Shown here in pieces: positions 18,188 to 25,411 of a stretch of DNA of 64,000 nucleotides (positions are counted from its first letter, which is position 1; each line of letters starts with the position of its first letter). A program made the position numbers and the translations under genes. The DNA is taken from positions 1 through 64,000 of the forward strand of contig NZ_JBLZPK010000011.1 of the NCBI RefSeq assembly GCF_049199905.1. Reading direction: 5' to 3'. This stretch comes from Shinella sp032095155 (lineage in GTDB: Bacteria; Pseudomonadota; Alphaproteobacteria; Rhizobiales; Rhizobiaceae). The notes beneath the pieces are model-generated. The model was not told where the DNA came from, did not search any database, and worked only from the letters and a program-made list of their open reading frames with translations.

Positions 18188-18445
18188 ATGACCAAACCCG
18201 CAAATGACAAATCGACCATGTCGACGCCAACTGTCGAGGACCCCCATCCCGGCAGTATCTCTGATGGCACACATCCCGCAGCGACCGAGCATTCCCCACT
18301 GGGATCAGACCACAATAGCGGCAAGGCCGGATTACACATTACCGGCGTGGGCAAGCCCAAACACCGGCCTCATGTCAAAAATGGCAAAAGCCGTGTCAAC
18401 ACCGAAGCGCCAAGGCACCCCACCAAATCTGCTTATGGATCATGA
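18188..18445 (+). CDS. Small hydrophilic protein with DPHPGSxSxGTHP motif
   Basis: An 85-residue, probably unstructured protein rich in Pro, His, Ser and Thr. It contains VEDPHPGSISDGTHPAATE. The same signature occurs in a second small protein of this window (24358-24546). The ATG at 18188 is preferred because GGAGG lies 5 bases upstream. I do not recognise a named family. Confidence 0.6.
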   Translation: MTKPANDKSTMSTPTVEDPHPGSISDGTHPAATEHSPLGSDHNSGKAGLHITGVGKPKHRPHVKNGKSRVNTEAPRHPTKSAYGS

Positions 18446-18460
18446 GCGAAGGCTAGTTTG

Positions 18461-18709
18461 ATGGGACGATTTTTTTTCAAAATCCAGGATCAAGAAGGCG
18501 TGCTACAGCCTGACCGCGGCTTCGACTTCCCAACCTTGGACGGTGCCATAGAAGAAGCTAGGAAACTACTGGCCGAGATGGCGGTCGATGGACTTCCCAA
18601 CGGACCAGTCGACAGTATCGCGGTTGAGCTGCAGGATGCCAACCGAGTTCCGATTATTACCGTGCGATTGGTCCTCGAAACAATACCTCATGGCGATCGA
18701 CAGCTGTAG
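18461..18709 (+). CDS. DUF6894-like small protein
   Basis: An 82-residue protein with the pattern of the DUF6894 family: an N-terminal FFFKIQD strand, an acidic D-F-P-T-L-D-G-A-I-EEA helix start, and a C-terminal beta segment. A second copy of the family is at 20863-21093. These short proteins are abundant in rhizobia and of unknown role. The ATG at 18461 is used rather than the TTG one codon before. Confidence 0.7.
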   Translation: MGRFFFKIQDQEGVLQPDRGFDFPTLDGAIEEARKLLAEMAVDGLPNGPVDSIAVELQDANRVPIITVRLVLETIPHGDRQL

Positions 18710-18824
18710 ACCGAGCTATGCAGACCTCGAAGACATTCTTTTCAGACGCCAGGACGACCGTCTTCGTTCAACAACGGGCGGATAACCCCTAGCACGTCGG
18801 ACATGGACGGCGACCCGACACAAT

Positions 18825-19547
18825 TCAGCCAAGCCCACTCATCAGACGACGATACTCTGCTTCCGGCCGTCCATAAGAATCATGCGCGAACTCCTCAAGT
18901 CCTGCACGATCCCTTATTACGACGCTGCCGCGTAATGAGCGAATGAAGCCGTCGCCTTCGAGAACGTGCAACGCGGTCGTGACACTCGGCCTTCTTACGC
19001 CCAGCAGCACGGAGAGGAGTTCGTGCGTGACCGCCATCTCGTCGCTCCGTGAACGGTCGTGGCACATGAGAAGCCAGCGCGCGAGCCGCTCGTTGACGTC
19101 GTGCACCGCGTTGGATACGGCCGTATGTGCCAGCTGCACGGCGAACCCCTCCATTGAGCGGTTCATGATTTGCACGAAAGGCTTGCTGTGGTCCATCCAG
19201 CGGCGAAAATCGTCAAAATCCATGCTGTAGCCCTCCGCGTCGATCTGGACCGCCACATCATAGGAACTGACGCGCGCGCCCGTGACGGCAGCTGTGGGAA
19301 TGTAACCATCGAAACCGAAGATGCCCGCCTCCGCACGTCTGCCTTTCGGGGTCTTGATTACGACGGACCCTATGCCGGAGGTCAGAAAATATATGGCATC
19401 AATCGGCTGGTCCCGAATCGCCAGCATTGTCCCTCTCGAGAAGACGCCATATTTCAGATCGGGCGCCAGCATCTCGAAGTCGATAGCGGGCAGAAGCTGC
19501 AGGAGATTGTTAGCAGGGGCAGAGCGCAACGACGCGGACATGTCCAT
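18825..19547 (-). CDS. Crp/Fnr-family transcriptional regulator
   Basis: A 240-residue protein with an N-terminal cyclic-nucleotide-binding-like domain (about 15-130) and a C-terminal winged helix (RPSVTTALHVLEGDGFIRSLRG near 180-205). There is no Fnr-type N-terminal cysteine cluster. The middle helix NERLARWLLMCHDR and the recognition region are nearly the same as in the second Crp/Fnr gene at 21086-21817. The two flank the sigma factor, which suggests a duplicated local regulator. Confidence 0.85.
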   Translation of the reverse strand: MDMSASLRSAPANNLLQLLPAIDFEMLAPDLKYGVFSRGTMLAIRDQPIDAIYFLTSGIGSVVIKTPKGRRAEAGIFGFDGYIPTAAVTGARVSSYDVAVQIDAEGYSMDFDDFRRWMDHSKPFVQIMNRSMEGFAVQLAHTAVSNAVHDVNERLARWLLMCHDRSRSDEMAVTHELLSVLLGVRRPSVTTALHVLEGDGFIRSLRGSVVIRDRAGLEEFAHDSYGRPEAEYRRLMSGLG

Positions 19548-19625
19548 GCCTCCTGTTCTTGGATCGAAGCAATAACCAGCACCTTGATAAATCGTTTATG
19601 AATGGTGCCGCCAATCTGGCGATGA

Positions 19626-19787
19626 TTACGCCGTCCGGTGGGAGACGCAAGAGCGAGCATGGGCGGTAGCAAATACGATTGGGCTAACGCAAATCAGCCG
19701 GCTCGAGTCTGGGAGCCGGCCTCTTAGCTCGGCGGCCTCGCGGGTCGAAAACGTCGCCCATAGGGTCTTCGTGATGGCATCGGACAT
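19626..19787 (-). CDS. Short ORF, probable truncated stress protein
   Basis: The ATG at 19787 follows the ribosome site AAGGTG and reads MSDAITKTLWATFSTREAAEL. This resembles the start of rhizobial YflT-like proteins that begin KTxxATFDTREAADLAVE. After this the similarity stops and the frame ends at 53 residues, inside a GCCGGCTC/GAGCCGGC hairpin region (19697-19720). It is probably a broken copy, but expression as a short peptide cannot be excluded. Confidence 0.4.
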   Translation of the reverse strand: MSDAITKTLWATFSTREAAELRGRLPDSSRLICVSPIVFATAHARSCVSHRTA

Positions 19788-19838
19788 GGCACCTTCTTCT
19801 CTTGTTCAGGGACAAGGCGATGGTTTCAGTTTTTGCGA

Positions 19839-20069
19839 TCAGGCGCTGTCGCGGGTGTAGAACATGCGGGCGGAGGCCTCGATGATCGAACGGTGCTTGA
19901 CCGGATCGAAGGTGACGGCGGGAAACGTCTCGAAAAGATACTTGGCAAAGCTCTCCCTGGCGTCCTCAGACGTATCGAACCACGGCTGCGCGGTGAGTTC
20001 GTCGAAGATCAACTTCAATGCGCCCAATTCGTCCGGTTCGAACGTTCCCTTGGAAGTGTAGTTGCCCAT
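19839..20069 (-). CDS. Small protein, first copy of a paralogous pair
   Basis: A 76-residue protein containing SKGTFEPDELGALKLIFDE and, at the end, FAKYLFETFPAVTFDP and FYTRD. A second gene at 31271-31498 encodes a protein with the same blocks. The pattern (acidic helix, PWF, a KYLFETF helix) suggests a compact helical domain. I know of no assigned function. Confidence 0.7.
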   Translation of the reverse strand: MGNYTSKGTFEPDELGALKLIFDELTAQPWFDTSEDARESFAKYLFETFPAVTFDPVKHRSIIEASARMFYTRDSA

Positions 20070-20210
20070 GCCCGCCTCCTATGTGCGATAGGCGCGAGTC
20101 TAGGATCGCATAGGCGCGTTTCAAAGCGGTATCATGGTACGAAATCGTACGGAGAAGTTCTCGTCCACCATGTCGGGGGTGGAAGGCTGTCGCATGCGCC
20201 GTTATTCCCG

Positions 20211-20723
20211 TCACTGCGCGCCGGGGCGGCCGATCTCGTCTTCGAGCATCTTGCGTGCACGATTGACCCGGCTTTTCACCGTGCCGATCTCGCAGTCGCA
20301 TAGCCGCGCCGTATCGATATAGCTGACACCCATTGCCACAAGCAGCAGTGTACGGCGCGAGCGTGGCGGGATGCGGCCCAGCGCGCAACGCAGTTCGCTG
20401 CGGCGAACCGCCCACTCCTGCGGTGCCGTTATGCTGGCCCGTTCGAGAAGCCCATCATCCAGCCCAACAGGCTCCCGGCAGCGCCGACGATATTCGGTGT
20501 TGAAGGTGTTGCGCATGATTGTGAAGAGCCACGAACGGAGTTTCGTATCAGGGTGAAACTGGTGTGAGGAACGAAGCGCCCGCATGACGGTTTCCTGGAC
20601 TAGGTCCTCCCGGTCGCTCGCCGAGCGCGTCAACTGCTGGGCGAACCGCCTCAATGCGGGCAACTGGGCCTCGATCCCGGTGTGAACCGTCTGAGGCACG
20701 GATAGAGAGACCACGGCGTCCAT
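20211..20723 (-). CDS. EcfG-like ECF sigma factor
   Basis: A 170-residue extracytoplasmic-function sigma factor with region 2 (LRRFAQQLTRSASDREDLVQ and LRSWLFTIMRNTFNTEYRRR) and region 4 (ALGRIPPRSRRTLLL, then GTVKSRVNRARKMLE). The region 2 and region 4 sequences follow the EcfG/SigT/RpoE2 group of alphaproteobacteria, which recognises GGAAC...GTT promoters. No NepR anti-sigma or PhyR gene is visible here, so it is probably an extra EcfG paralogue. The many matching promoters in this window make it a good candidate for their regulator. Confidence 0.85.
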   Translation of the reverse strand: MDAVVSLSVPQTVHTGIEAQLPALRRFAQQLTRSASDREDLVQETVMRALRSSHQFHPDTKLRSWLFTIMRNTFNTEYRRRCREPVGLDDGLLERASITAPQEWAVRRSELRCALGRIPPRSRRTLLLVAMGVSYIDTARLCDCEIGTVKSRVNRARKMLEDEIGRPGAQ

Positions 20724-20743
20724 TCATTCCTCCATTTCGAAGG

Positions 20744-20768
20744 GGAACGACGCGGGGTCGCGGAGGTT
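20744..20768 (+). promoter_or_regulatory. EcfG-type promoter
   Basis: GGAAC (20744-20748), 16 bp and GGTT (20765-20768), in the spacer between the sigma factor (minus) and the DUF6894 gene (plus). It points to the DUF6894 gene 95 bp downstream. A second, poorer match starts at 20807 (GGAAC-N16-GGTC). Confidence 0.55.
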
Positions 20769-20862
20769 GCCGTACGGTAGCGTACCGATGTCCGCAGAAA
20801 GAAAATGGAACACTTGGCGATTTCGCTGGTCCCTGTCGAAGCAATGACGCTGCGAGGCGACG

Positions 20863-21093
20863 ATGACCCACTACTTTTTTCATATCTGCAGCCGGACGGA
20901 GCGGATCGAGGACCGGGAAGGCGCAGATTTCGACACGCTGGAAGCAGCCATAACGGAAGCCCGCCTTGCAGCACGCGAGATTCTGGCCGAGGACCTGCGC
21001 AAGGGGCATCTCGATAAAACACGCTTGTTCGAGATTTTCGATGACCGGGGAGATCTGGTGGCGCGGCTGCCCTTCCAGGATGCGTTCAGCTAG
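20863..21093 (+). CDS. DUF6894-like small protein (second copy)
   Basis: A 76-residue protein with the DUF6894 pattern: THYFFHI strand, DREGADFDTLEAAITEAR, a helix with LAAREILAEDLRKG and a final FEIFDDRGDLV strand. It is divergent from the sigma gene, and its last 8 bp overlap the end of the convergent Crp/Fnr gene. Confidence 0.78.
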   Translation: MTHYFFHICSRTERIEDREGADFDTLEAAITEARLAAREILAEDLRKGHLDKTRLFEIFDDRGDLVARLPFQDAFS

Positions 21094-21817
21094 CGGGCCG
21101 CGACAGGGCGGCACCAATGAGCCGCTCGTATTCCTTCTCGCATTCGCCGTAGGCATCCCGCGCAAATGCCTCAAGGCCTCCCCTGTTTCGCACGCTGACC
21201 ATACCGCGTTCGGAATAAATGAGCTTTTTGCCCTCAAGCACATGAAGAGCCGTCGTCACGCTTGGGCGCCGGACTGCAAGCATGACCGACATGAATTCAT
21301 GGGTCAGGCTGATATCGTCTCCGTCCACCCGATCATGGCACATCAAGATCCACCGCGCGAGCCGTTCATCAATGTGGTGCGCCGCGTTGGACAACGCCGT
21401 ATAGGCCTGCTGGACCGCTAGGGCCTGGGTGTATCGGGAGAAGAGGCTATGCACTTCGCGATCCTCCAGCAGGACCGCTTTCAAGGCTTGGGCGGGAATG
21501 CGATAGGCTTCGCCCTGAATCTGCATATGAACAAAAAAGGGATCGGCGTCCACGCCGAGTATTGCCGAAGCCGGACACATGCCATCACGCCCGATGATCC
21601 CGATTTCGCTGTGCTGACCTTCCGGCGATCGGACGACCACGGACGCAATTCCGCTCTCGAAGAAATAAGCGAACTCCATCGGCTGATGAGGTGATGAGAG
21701 GTGATACGAACGCGGGAGAGGTATCCGCTCCAACTGCGGGGCGAAGCGTTCGAGGCTCGTTTCTGGCAAACGCCGAAGCAGGTTGTTCCTAAACCTGCTC
21801 TGCCAAACGTCCACCAT
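21086..21817 (-). CDS. Crp/Fnr-family transcriptional regulator (second copy)
   Basis: A 243-residue regulator with a cyclic-nucleotide-binding fold and a C-terminal winged helix. It shares NERLARW/DERLARWILMCHDR and VRRPSVTTALHVLEG with the copy at 18825-19547. The effector is unknown. No cysteine cluster for oxygen sensing is present. Confidence 0.85.
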   Translation of the reverse strand: MVDVWQSRFRNNLLRRLPETSLERFAPQLERIPLPRSYHLSSPHQPMEFAYFFESGIASVVVRSPEGQHSEIGIIGRDGMCPASAILGVDADPFFVHMQIQGEAYRIPAQALKAVLLEDREVHSLFSRYTQALAVQQAYTALSNAAHHIDERLARWILMCHDRVDGDDISLTHEFMSVMLAVRRPSVTTALHVLEGKKLIYSERGMVSVRNRGGLEAFARDAYGECEKEYERLIGAALSRPAS

Positions 21818-22055
21818 CCAACAATCCTATGCGATTCAGCGACCGCATATCTGCCAAAGGCTTCGGTCTCTCCTACACTCAATGGCTGTCCATCTATGAT
21901 CATAAAATAGATGAGACAACCCGACGGCGGGCCTCGGTACGGAAGCGGACAAAGCATGATTGCCTGGCGCGGCAGATCGGCCCGGCGGCGCGGCACCGGG
22001 GTGGCATGCATCGCAGGGGCGGCGCTCATGCGCGCCTCCGGGTCTTCGGGTCGCA

Positions 22056-22373
22056 TCGATCGACAAGGCAAGCTTCGGGAACTGGTTCAAGGAGAGGTAC
22101 ACAGAGACGGGGGTGACAAAGTTAGCGCATAGGCTGCGGAAGCTGAGCGCGACGCTGGCGGCCGAAGGAGGCGCGACACACCAACTGTTCGCCCAGTACG
22201 GCTGGACGAACATCGCGACGGCCGAGATTTACACGCGAGGCGTGGACCGGAAGCGGCTCGGCATTGCGGCCAGCCGCATCGTCGCAGATCAAATTGGGAA
22301 CATAAAAACCCCTCACCCTGAATCAGGTGAGGGAATTATTCCGAAAAACACAATGAAAAAAACACCAAAATAG
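22056..22373 (+). pseudogene. C-terminal remnant of a tyrosine recombinase (integrase)
   Basis: The frame reads FGNWFKERYTETGV, then AHRLRKLSATLAAEGGAT and GWTNIATAEIYTRGVDRKR. These are the H-x-x-R box, the following helix and the catalytic Tyr region of phage-type integrases. The N-terminal two thirds, including the first catalytic Arg, are absent. The upstream frame has no integrase-like sequence and no suitable start. It is a relic of a mobile element next to truncated host genes. Confidence 0.65.
22303..22333 (-). terminator. Rho-independent terminator for the YciE transcript
   Basis: On the minus strand CCCTCACC and GGTGAGGG form an 8-bp stem, followed directly by GGTTTTT. It lies 50 bp after the stop of the truncated cysteine hydrolase gene and ends the minus-strand transcript that starts at the YciE-like gene. 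Confidence 0.65.
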
Positions 22374-22380
22374 GTGAATG

Positions 22381-22695
22381 TTAGGCCGTCATCATCCACC
22401 ACTTTTCGTAGTAGTTACGCCACATGCCCGTGGCATCGGTCGCGCGGGCGGGTAGGAGAAACCGGGACAAGATCGTGCGCTCGGCATGGCGGCCCACGAC
22501 TTCCAGGACTTCTGGCGAGACCCGCTCCATCCAGGCGACTTTCCAGGGCGTGTCTTCAGCGAACATGCGCTGCATATCCACGCAGATATGTCGCCACTCG
22601 CCGTATCTCCACTCCCGTTGCTTCGCATCGGATCGGGCATCTTTCGCCGTGAAGGGGACGGGCGGAGAGCCGCTTCTCCGCCCGTTCCGCGTCAT
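22381..22695 (-). pseudogene. Truncated cysteine hydrolase (isochorismatase family), N-terminal part
   Basis: After ~30 low-quality residues the protein reads CVDMQRMFAEDTPWKV, then GRHAERTILSRFLLPARA and GMWRNYYEKWW. This is the N-terminal half of isochorismatase-like cysteine hydrolases with the catalytic Asp in VDMQ. Family members continue for ~110 further residues with the Lys and nucleophilic Cys. Here the frame stops at MMTA, right where the integrase relic begins. The start overlaps the YciE stop by 4 bp. Confidence 0.65.
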
Positions 22696-23192
22696 GCCGC
22701 CTTGGTCTTTCCTTCGCGGTTGACCTTGGCCTCTGCAAGCTGCGTCAGCGCCTGGTCGGTCTTGGTTTCCTCGGCGAGCGTCTGGTCGAGGAGCTTGGCG
22801 ACGTCGTTCTTGCCAAGCTGAACGGCCCAGGACTTCAACGTGCCGTAGCGGGCGATCTCGTAATGCTCGACGGCCTGAGCGGCGGCGAGAAGGCCTGCAT
22901 CGAGCGCGGGCGAGCCCTTGAATTCCTCGAGGATCTCCTGACCCTCTTCGAGAATGCCATCGATGGCCGGGCAGGTCTTGCCACGCGCCGGTTTGCCGAG
23001 AAGCTCGAACACCTGCACGAGCCGTTCGACCTGGCCCTCGGTTTCCTGGAGGTGCTTGTCGAATGCGGCCTTCAGGTCCTCGGCCTCGGCGCCGCGGATC
23101 ATCTTCTTGAGGCCGGCAATGATCTTGCGCTCGGCATAATAGATATCCTTGATACCGTCGAGAAACAGGTCTTCCATTGTCTTGGTGGGCAT
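22692..23192 (-). CDS. YciE/YciF-family ferritin-like protein (DUF892)
   Basis: A 166-residue four-helix protein starting MPTKTMEDLFLDGIKDIYYAE, the standard opening of the DUF892 family. It has E/H residues in helices 2-4 (LQETEGQVERL, AVEHYEIARYG, EETKTDQAL) that form the di-iron-like site. Members are general stress proteins, probably protecting against oxidants. The gene has an EcfG-type promoter about 60 bp upstream. Confidence 0.9.
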   Translation of the reverse strand: MPTKTMEDLFLDGIKDIYYAERKIIAGLKKMIRGAEAEDLKAAFDKHLQETEGQVERLVQVFELLGKPARGKTCPAIDGILEEGQEILEEFKGSPALDAGLLAAAQAVEHYEIARYGTLKSWAVQLGKNDVAKLLDQTLAEETKTDQALTQLAEAKVNREGKTKAA

Positions 23193-23251
23193 CGATCTCT
23201 CCTATTTTGTGAACATTTGCCTAGATGGCAGGCGCGATCGCGCGGGGAGCT

Positions 23252-23276
23252 AACCAGCCTTGTGGACCTTTGTTCC
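23252..23276 (-). promoter_or_regulatory. EcfG-type promoter of the YciE-like gene
   Basis: Minus strand: GGAAC (23276-23272), 16 bp and GGTT (23255-23252). The YciE-like start codon lies 59 bp downstream. Confidence 0.6.
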
Positions 23277-23287
23277 CCGCCGATGCT

Positions 23288-23848
23288 TCAAGGCAGGCCA
23301 TCTGCTATGCGGACGGAACGGATGCCTTGCCGAGCTTGACGCAAGGCTCGCGTGCCCAGGCGCAGCTTGCGGAGTTCCGCAACGAAGGCCGAGAGGCCTC
23401 CTTCGCCCGGCAGTTCGATCACGCCTTCATCAAGCTTGTCGGCGATCCCGGCCTTCTCCAGAAGCGGGAAGGCATCGGCGACGAAGTCGCGCGCGGTCGC
23501 CTCCTGCAGAAGGTCGTCCATCGCTGACTTGGCCGGCAGCAGCGCACCCGCATCGAAAAGCACGGAAGGGCCGCCGTCGATAATGAACTGCGCCGGCACC
23601 CATGATCCGTCGGACGCTGTCACGCCACCAACTTTCAGGGCGATCAGGGCGATCAGGGCGGCCTCGGCCTTTTCCGCCACAATGGCGTCCTGCAGGCCGG
23701 TCAAGAGGTCGATATCGACTCCGTCCGTGATGAGGATGCCGAGCTTGCGCCCCTCGAAGCGTTTCGGTCCCCGCTCCACGATGCTGAGCACCGGCGAGGG
23801 CTCGAGGTCCTGCCGTGTCGGCATTGCGGCATCTGCGGCTTTCGGCAT
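23288..23848 (-). pseudogene. katE: Catalase HPII C-terminal (DJ-1/PfpI-like) domain fragment
   Basis: The 186 residues begin with the linker found in large-subunit catalases (MPKAADAAMPTRQDLEPSP). They then follow their flavodoxin-like C-terminal domain: RGPKRFEGRKLGILITDGVD, KVGGVTASDGSW, IDGGPSVLFDA and AARDFVADAFPL-like segments. The ~550-residue heme domain is missing; upstream only EKLGFQS looks catalase-like. It is most simply a remnant of katE, although the ORF is intact and could still be expressed as a stand-alone domain. Confidence 0.65.
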
Positions 23849-23986
23849 GGATTGGAAGCCGAGCTTTTCGCCGCCGGCTGGTCGGCCACTATAATAGGGG
23901 CAGCAGCCGCGGCGATGATAATCTATCGGTGATGCTGTCAGAACGGTGCGATTTCGCGACGGATCAATCGAACGAGCCGATCGCGG

Positions 23987-24361
23987 TCACGACCTGTCTT
24001 CTTCATATTGTTCGGCGCCATCGATAGGCCGAAGCCAGGGTTCACGGCGCTTGACCCACAGTTCGTAGCTGGGGGTGAGGGGTGAAGGCGCATCGCACAG
24101 AATACCGAGCTTGACCTCTGCTTCGTGTGTATCGAGGGAGAAGACACGCCCGCCGCAGTGCGGGCAAAAGGACCGCCCGAAAAAGCTGGCGGTTTCTCCT
24201 GTATGTTCGAACTGTCCAGCAGGCCAGACCCCGAAAAACGTGAAGGCCGAGCCACTCTCCTGCCGACAATCGGTGCAATGGCAGATGCCGACCCGGTCGG
24301 GAGCGCCCCGTACTGTGATCCTTACCTGTCCGCAAAGACATGATCCGATGAGGAGCTTCAC
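23987..24361 (-). CDS. GFA/CENP-V family protein
   Basis: A 124-residue protein of the glutathione-dependent formaldehyde-activating enzyme fold. Zinc-binding cysteines are seen in GSCLCGQV, CHCTDCRQ and FCPHCGG, in the usual order. The family includes S-hydroxymethylglutathione-related enzymes, but most members have no proven activity. The start overlaps the preceding small gene by 4 bp. Confidence 0.85.
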   Translation of the reverse strand: MKLLIGSCLCGQVRITVRGAPDRVGICHCTDCRQESGSAFTFFGVWPAGQFEHTGETASFFGRSFCPHCGGRVFSLDTHEAEVKLGILCDAPSPLTPSYELWVKRREPWLRPIDGAEQYEEDRS

Positions 24362-24546
24362 GTCGGTCGCCTTTCCGTGTGGCGGCCATCTGCGCCGCGC
24401 GGTAGCTTTGTCTCGGAAGCTTCCGGGTGGGTGCCGACCGATACGCTGCCGGGATGCGGGTCGGAAACCGCCTCACCGCCTGTTCGGGCGGCCTGCTCAG
24501 GGTTTCGGTGTTCAATCCCCGGATTTTTACTCTTGTTCATGGCCAC
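24358..24546 (-). CDS. Small hydrophilic protein with DPHPGSxSxGTHP motif (second copy)
   Basis: A 62-residue, probably disordered protein containing VSDPHPGSVSVGTHPEASE, which matches the motif of the protein at 18188-18445. The ribosome site GGAGGTGGCC precedes the ATG. It is followed by the GFA gene with a 4-bp overlap. Confidence 0.6.
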   Translation of the reverse strand: MAMNKSKNPGIEHRNPEQAARTGGEAVSDPHPGSVSVGTHPEASETKLPRGADGRHTERRPT

Positions 24547-24552
24547 CTCCTT

Positions 24553-24777
24553 TCAAGACCGGTCGGGTTGGCGGTCGTCGAAGCCGACGTCCCAATCCTT
24601 CTGGCGTTTCTTGCCAGGGGGATCGCGGTGCGCAGTGGCATCCTCGGAACCGGTGACGACCGTTGGCTTCGCGCTTGCGACGCCGTCTGCCGACCGGTCG
24701 GCCTGCAAGGGGGCATACTGGCCGGCGGCGTCGAGCCTGGGATCTTTCGACCCTTTTGCGGATTTGTGCGGATTCAT
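24553..24777 (-). CDS. Small hydrophilic hypothetical protein
   Basis: A 74-residue charged protein of low complexity (Asp, Lys and Pro rich), with ATGGAG-TAAATTCCA before the ATG as a possible ribosome site. It lies 6 bp upstream of the DPHPGS protein gene in the same direction. No family is recognised. Confidence 0.5.
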   Translation of the reverse strand: MNPHKSAKGSKDPRLDAAGQYAPLQADRSADGVASAKPTVVTGSEDATAHRDPPGKKRQKDWDVGFDDRQPDRS

Positions 24778-24815
24778 TGGAATTTACTCCATGACCGAGC
24801 GCGCAATGGTGCGGG

Positions 24816-25343
24816 CTAGTCGTCCAGGTCTTCGGCCATTTTCAGGTGGTGTTCGAGGGCCGGAAGCGTCTTTGCGGCCCATGCCTTCAGGTCGGCGTTG
24901 TCACCTTCGGAAGCGTAGCGCTTGAAGACATCGACGGCGTCCTCATGGGCGTCTTCCTGATCGTCCTGGTAGGCATCGTCGAACTCCTTGCCCGAGAGAT
25001 CCTTAAGCTCGTCGAACGATTTCTTCTGCGCGTCGGACATGCCCGTAGCCGCAGGCGCCTTCACCTTGCCGCCGTCGATCAGTTCCTTCAGTTCGCTCGT
25101 CGTCTTCTCGTGAGCGTCGATCATCTGCTGGGCGAAGGCTTTCGTCGCCGTGTTGCCCTTCTGCAGCGCGAGCTTGCTCGACTCGATCTCGAAGATGTCG
25201 CTCATCGAGACCTCCTTCACGAAATCCTCCGTTTTGGGAGGAATGTTCAAGGCGGAGTTGACGCCTGTGGTCTCGGCCGTCGATTGGGCAAAGGCGGTGG
25301 ACGAAATCAGCAACAGGGCAAATGTGGCGGGTAGAGTTTTCAT
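24816..25343 (-). CDS. DUF4142 periplasmic protein
   Basis: A 175-residue protein with a signal peptide (MKTLPATFALLLISSTAFAQS) and the ferritin-like helical DUF4142 domain: FVKEVSMSDIFEIESSKLA, then FAQQMIDAHEKTTSELK. The family is linked to stress survival in rhizobia without a known reaction. An EcfG-type promoter lies 23 bp upstream. Confidence 0.87.
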   Translation of the reverse strand: MKTLPATFALLLISSTAFAQSTAETTGVNSALNIPPKTEDFVKEVSMSDIFEIESSKLALQKGNTATKAFAQQMIDAHEKTTSELKELIDGGKVKAPAATGMSDAQKKSFDELKDLSGKEFDDAYQDDQEDAHEDAVDVFKRYASEGDNADLKAWAAKTLPALEHHLKMAEDLDD

Positions 25344-25365
25344 GGCAGGTCTCCTTTGTTGTTTG

Positions 25366-25390
25366 AACCTCGCAGCCCGCCGCTTGTTCC
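25366..25390 (-). promoter_or_regulatory. EcfG-type promoter of the DUF4142 gene
   Basis: Minus strand: GGAAC (25390-25386), 16 bp and GGTT (25369-25366). The DUF4142 start codon is 23 bp downstream. Confidence 0.6.
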
Positions 25391-25411
25391 GAGCGCCTCG
25401 AGAGAAGAAGC

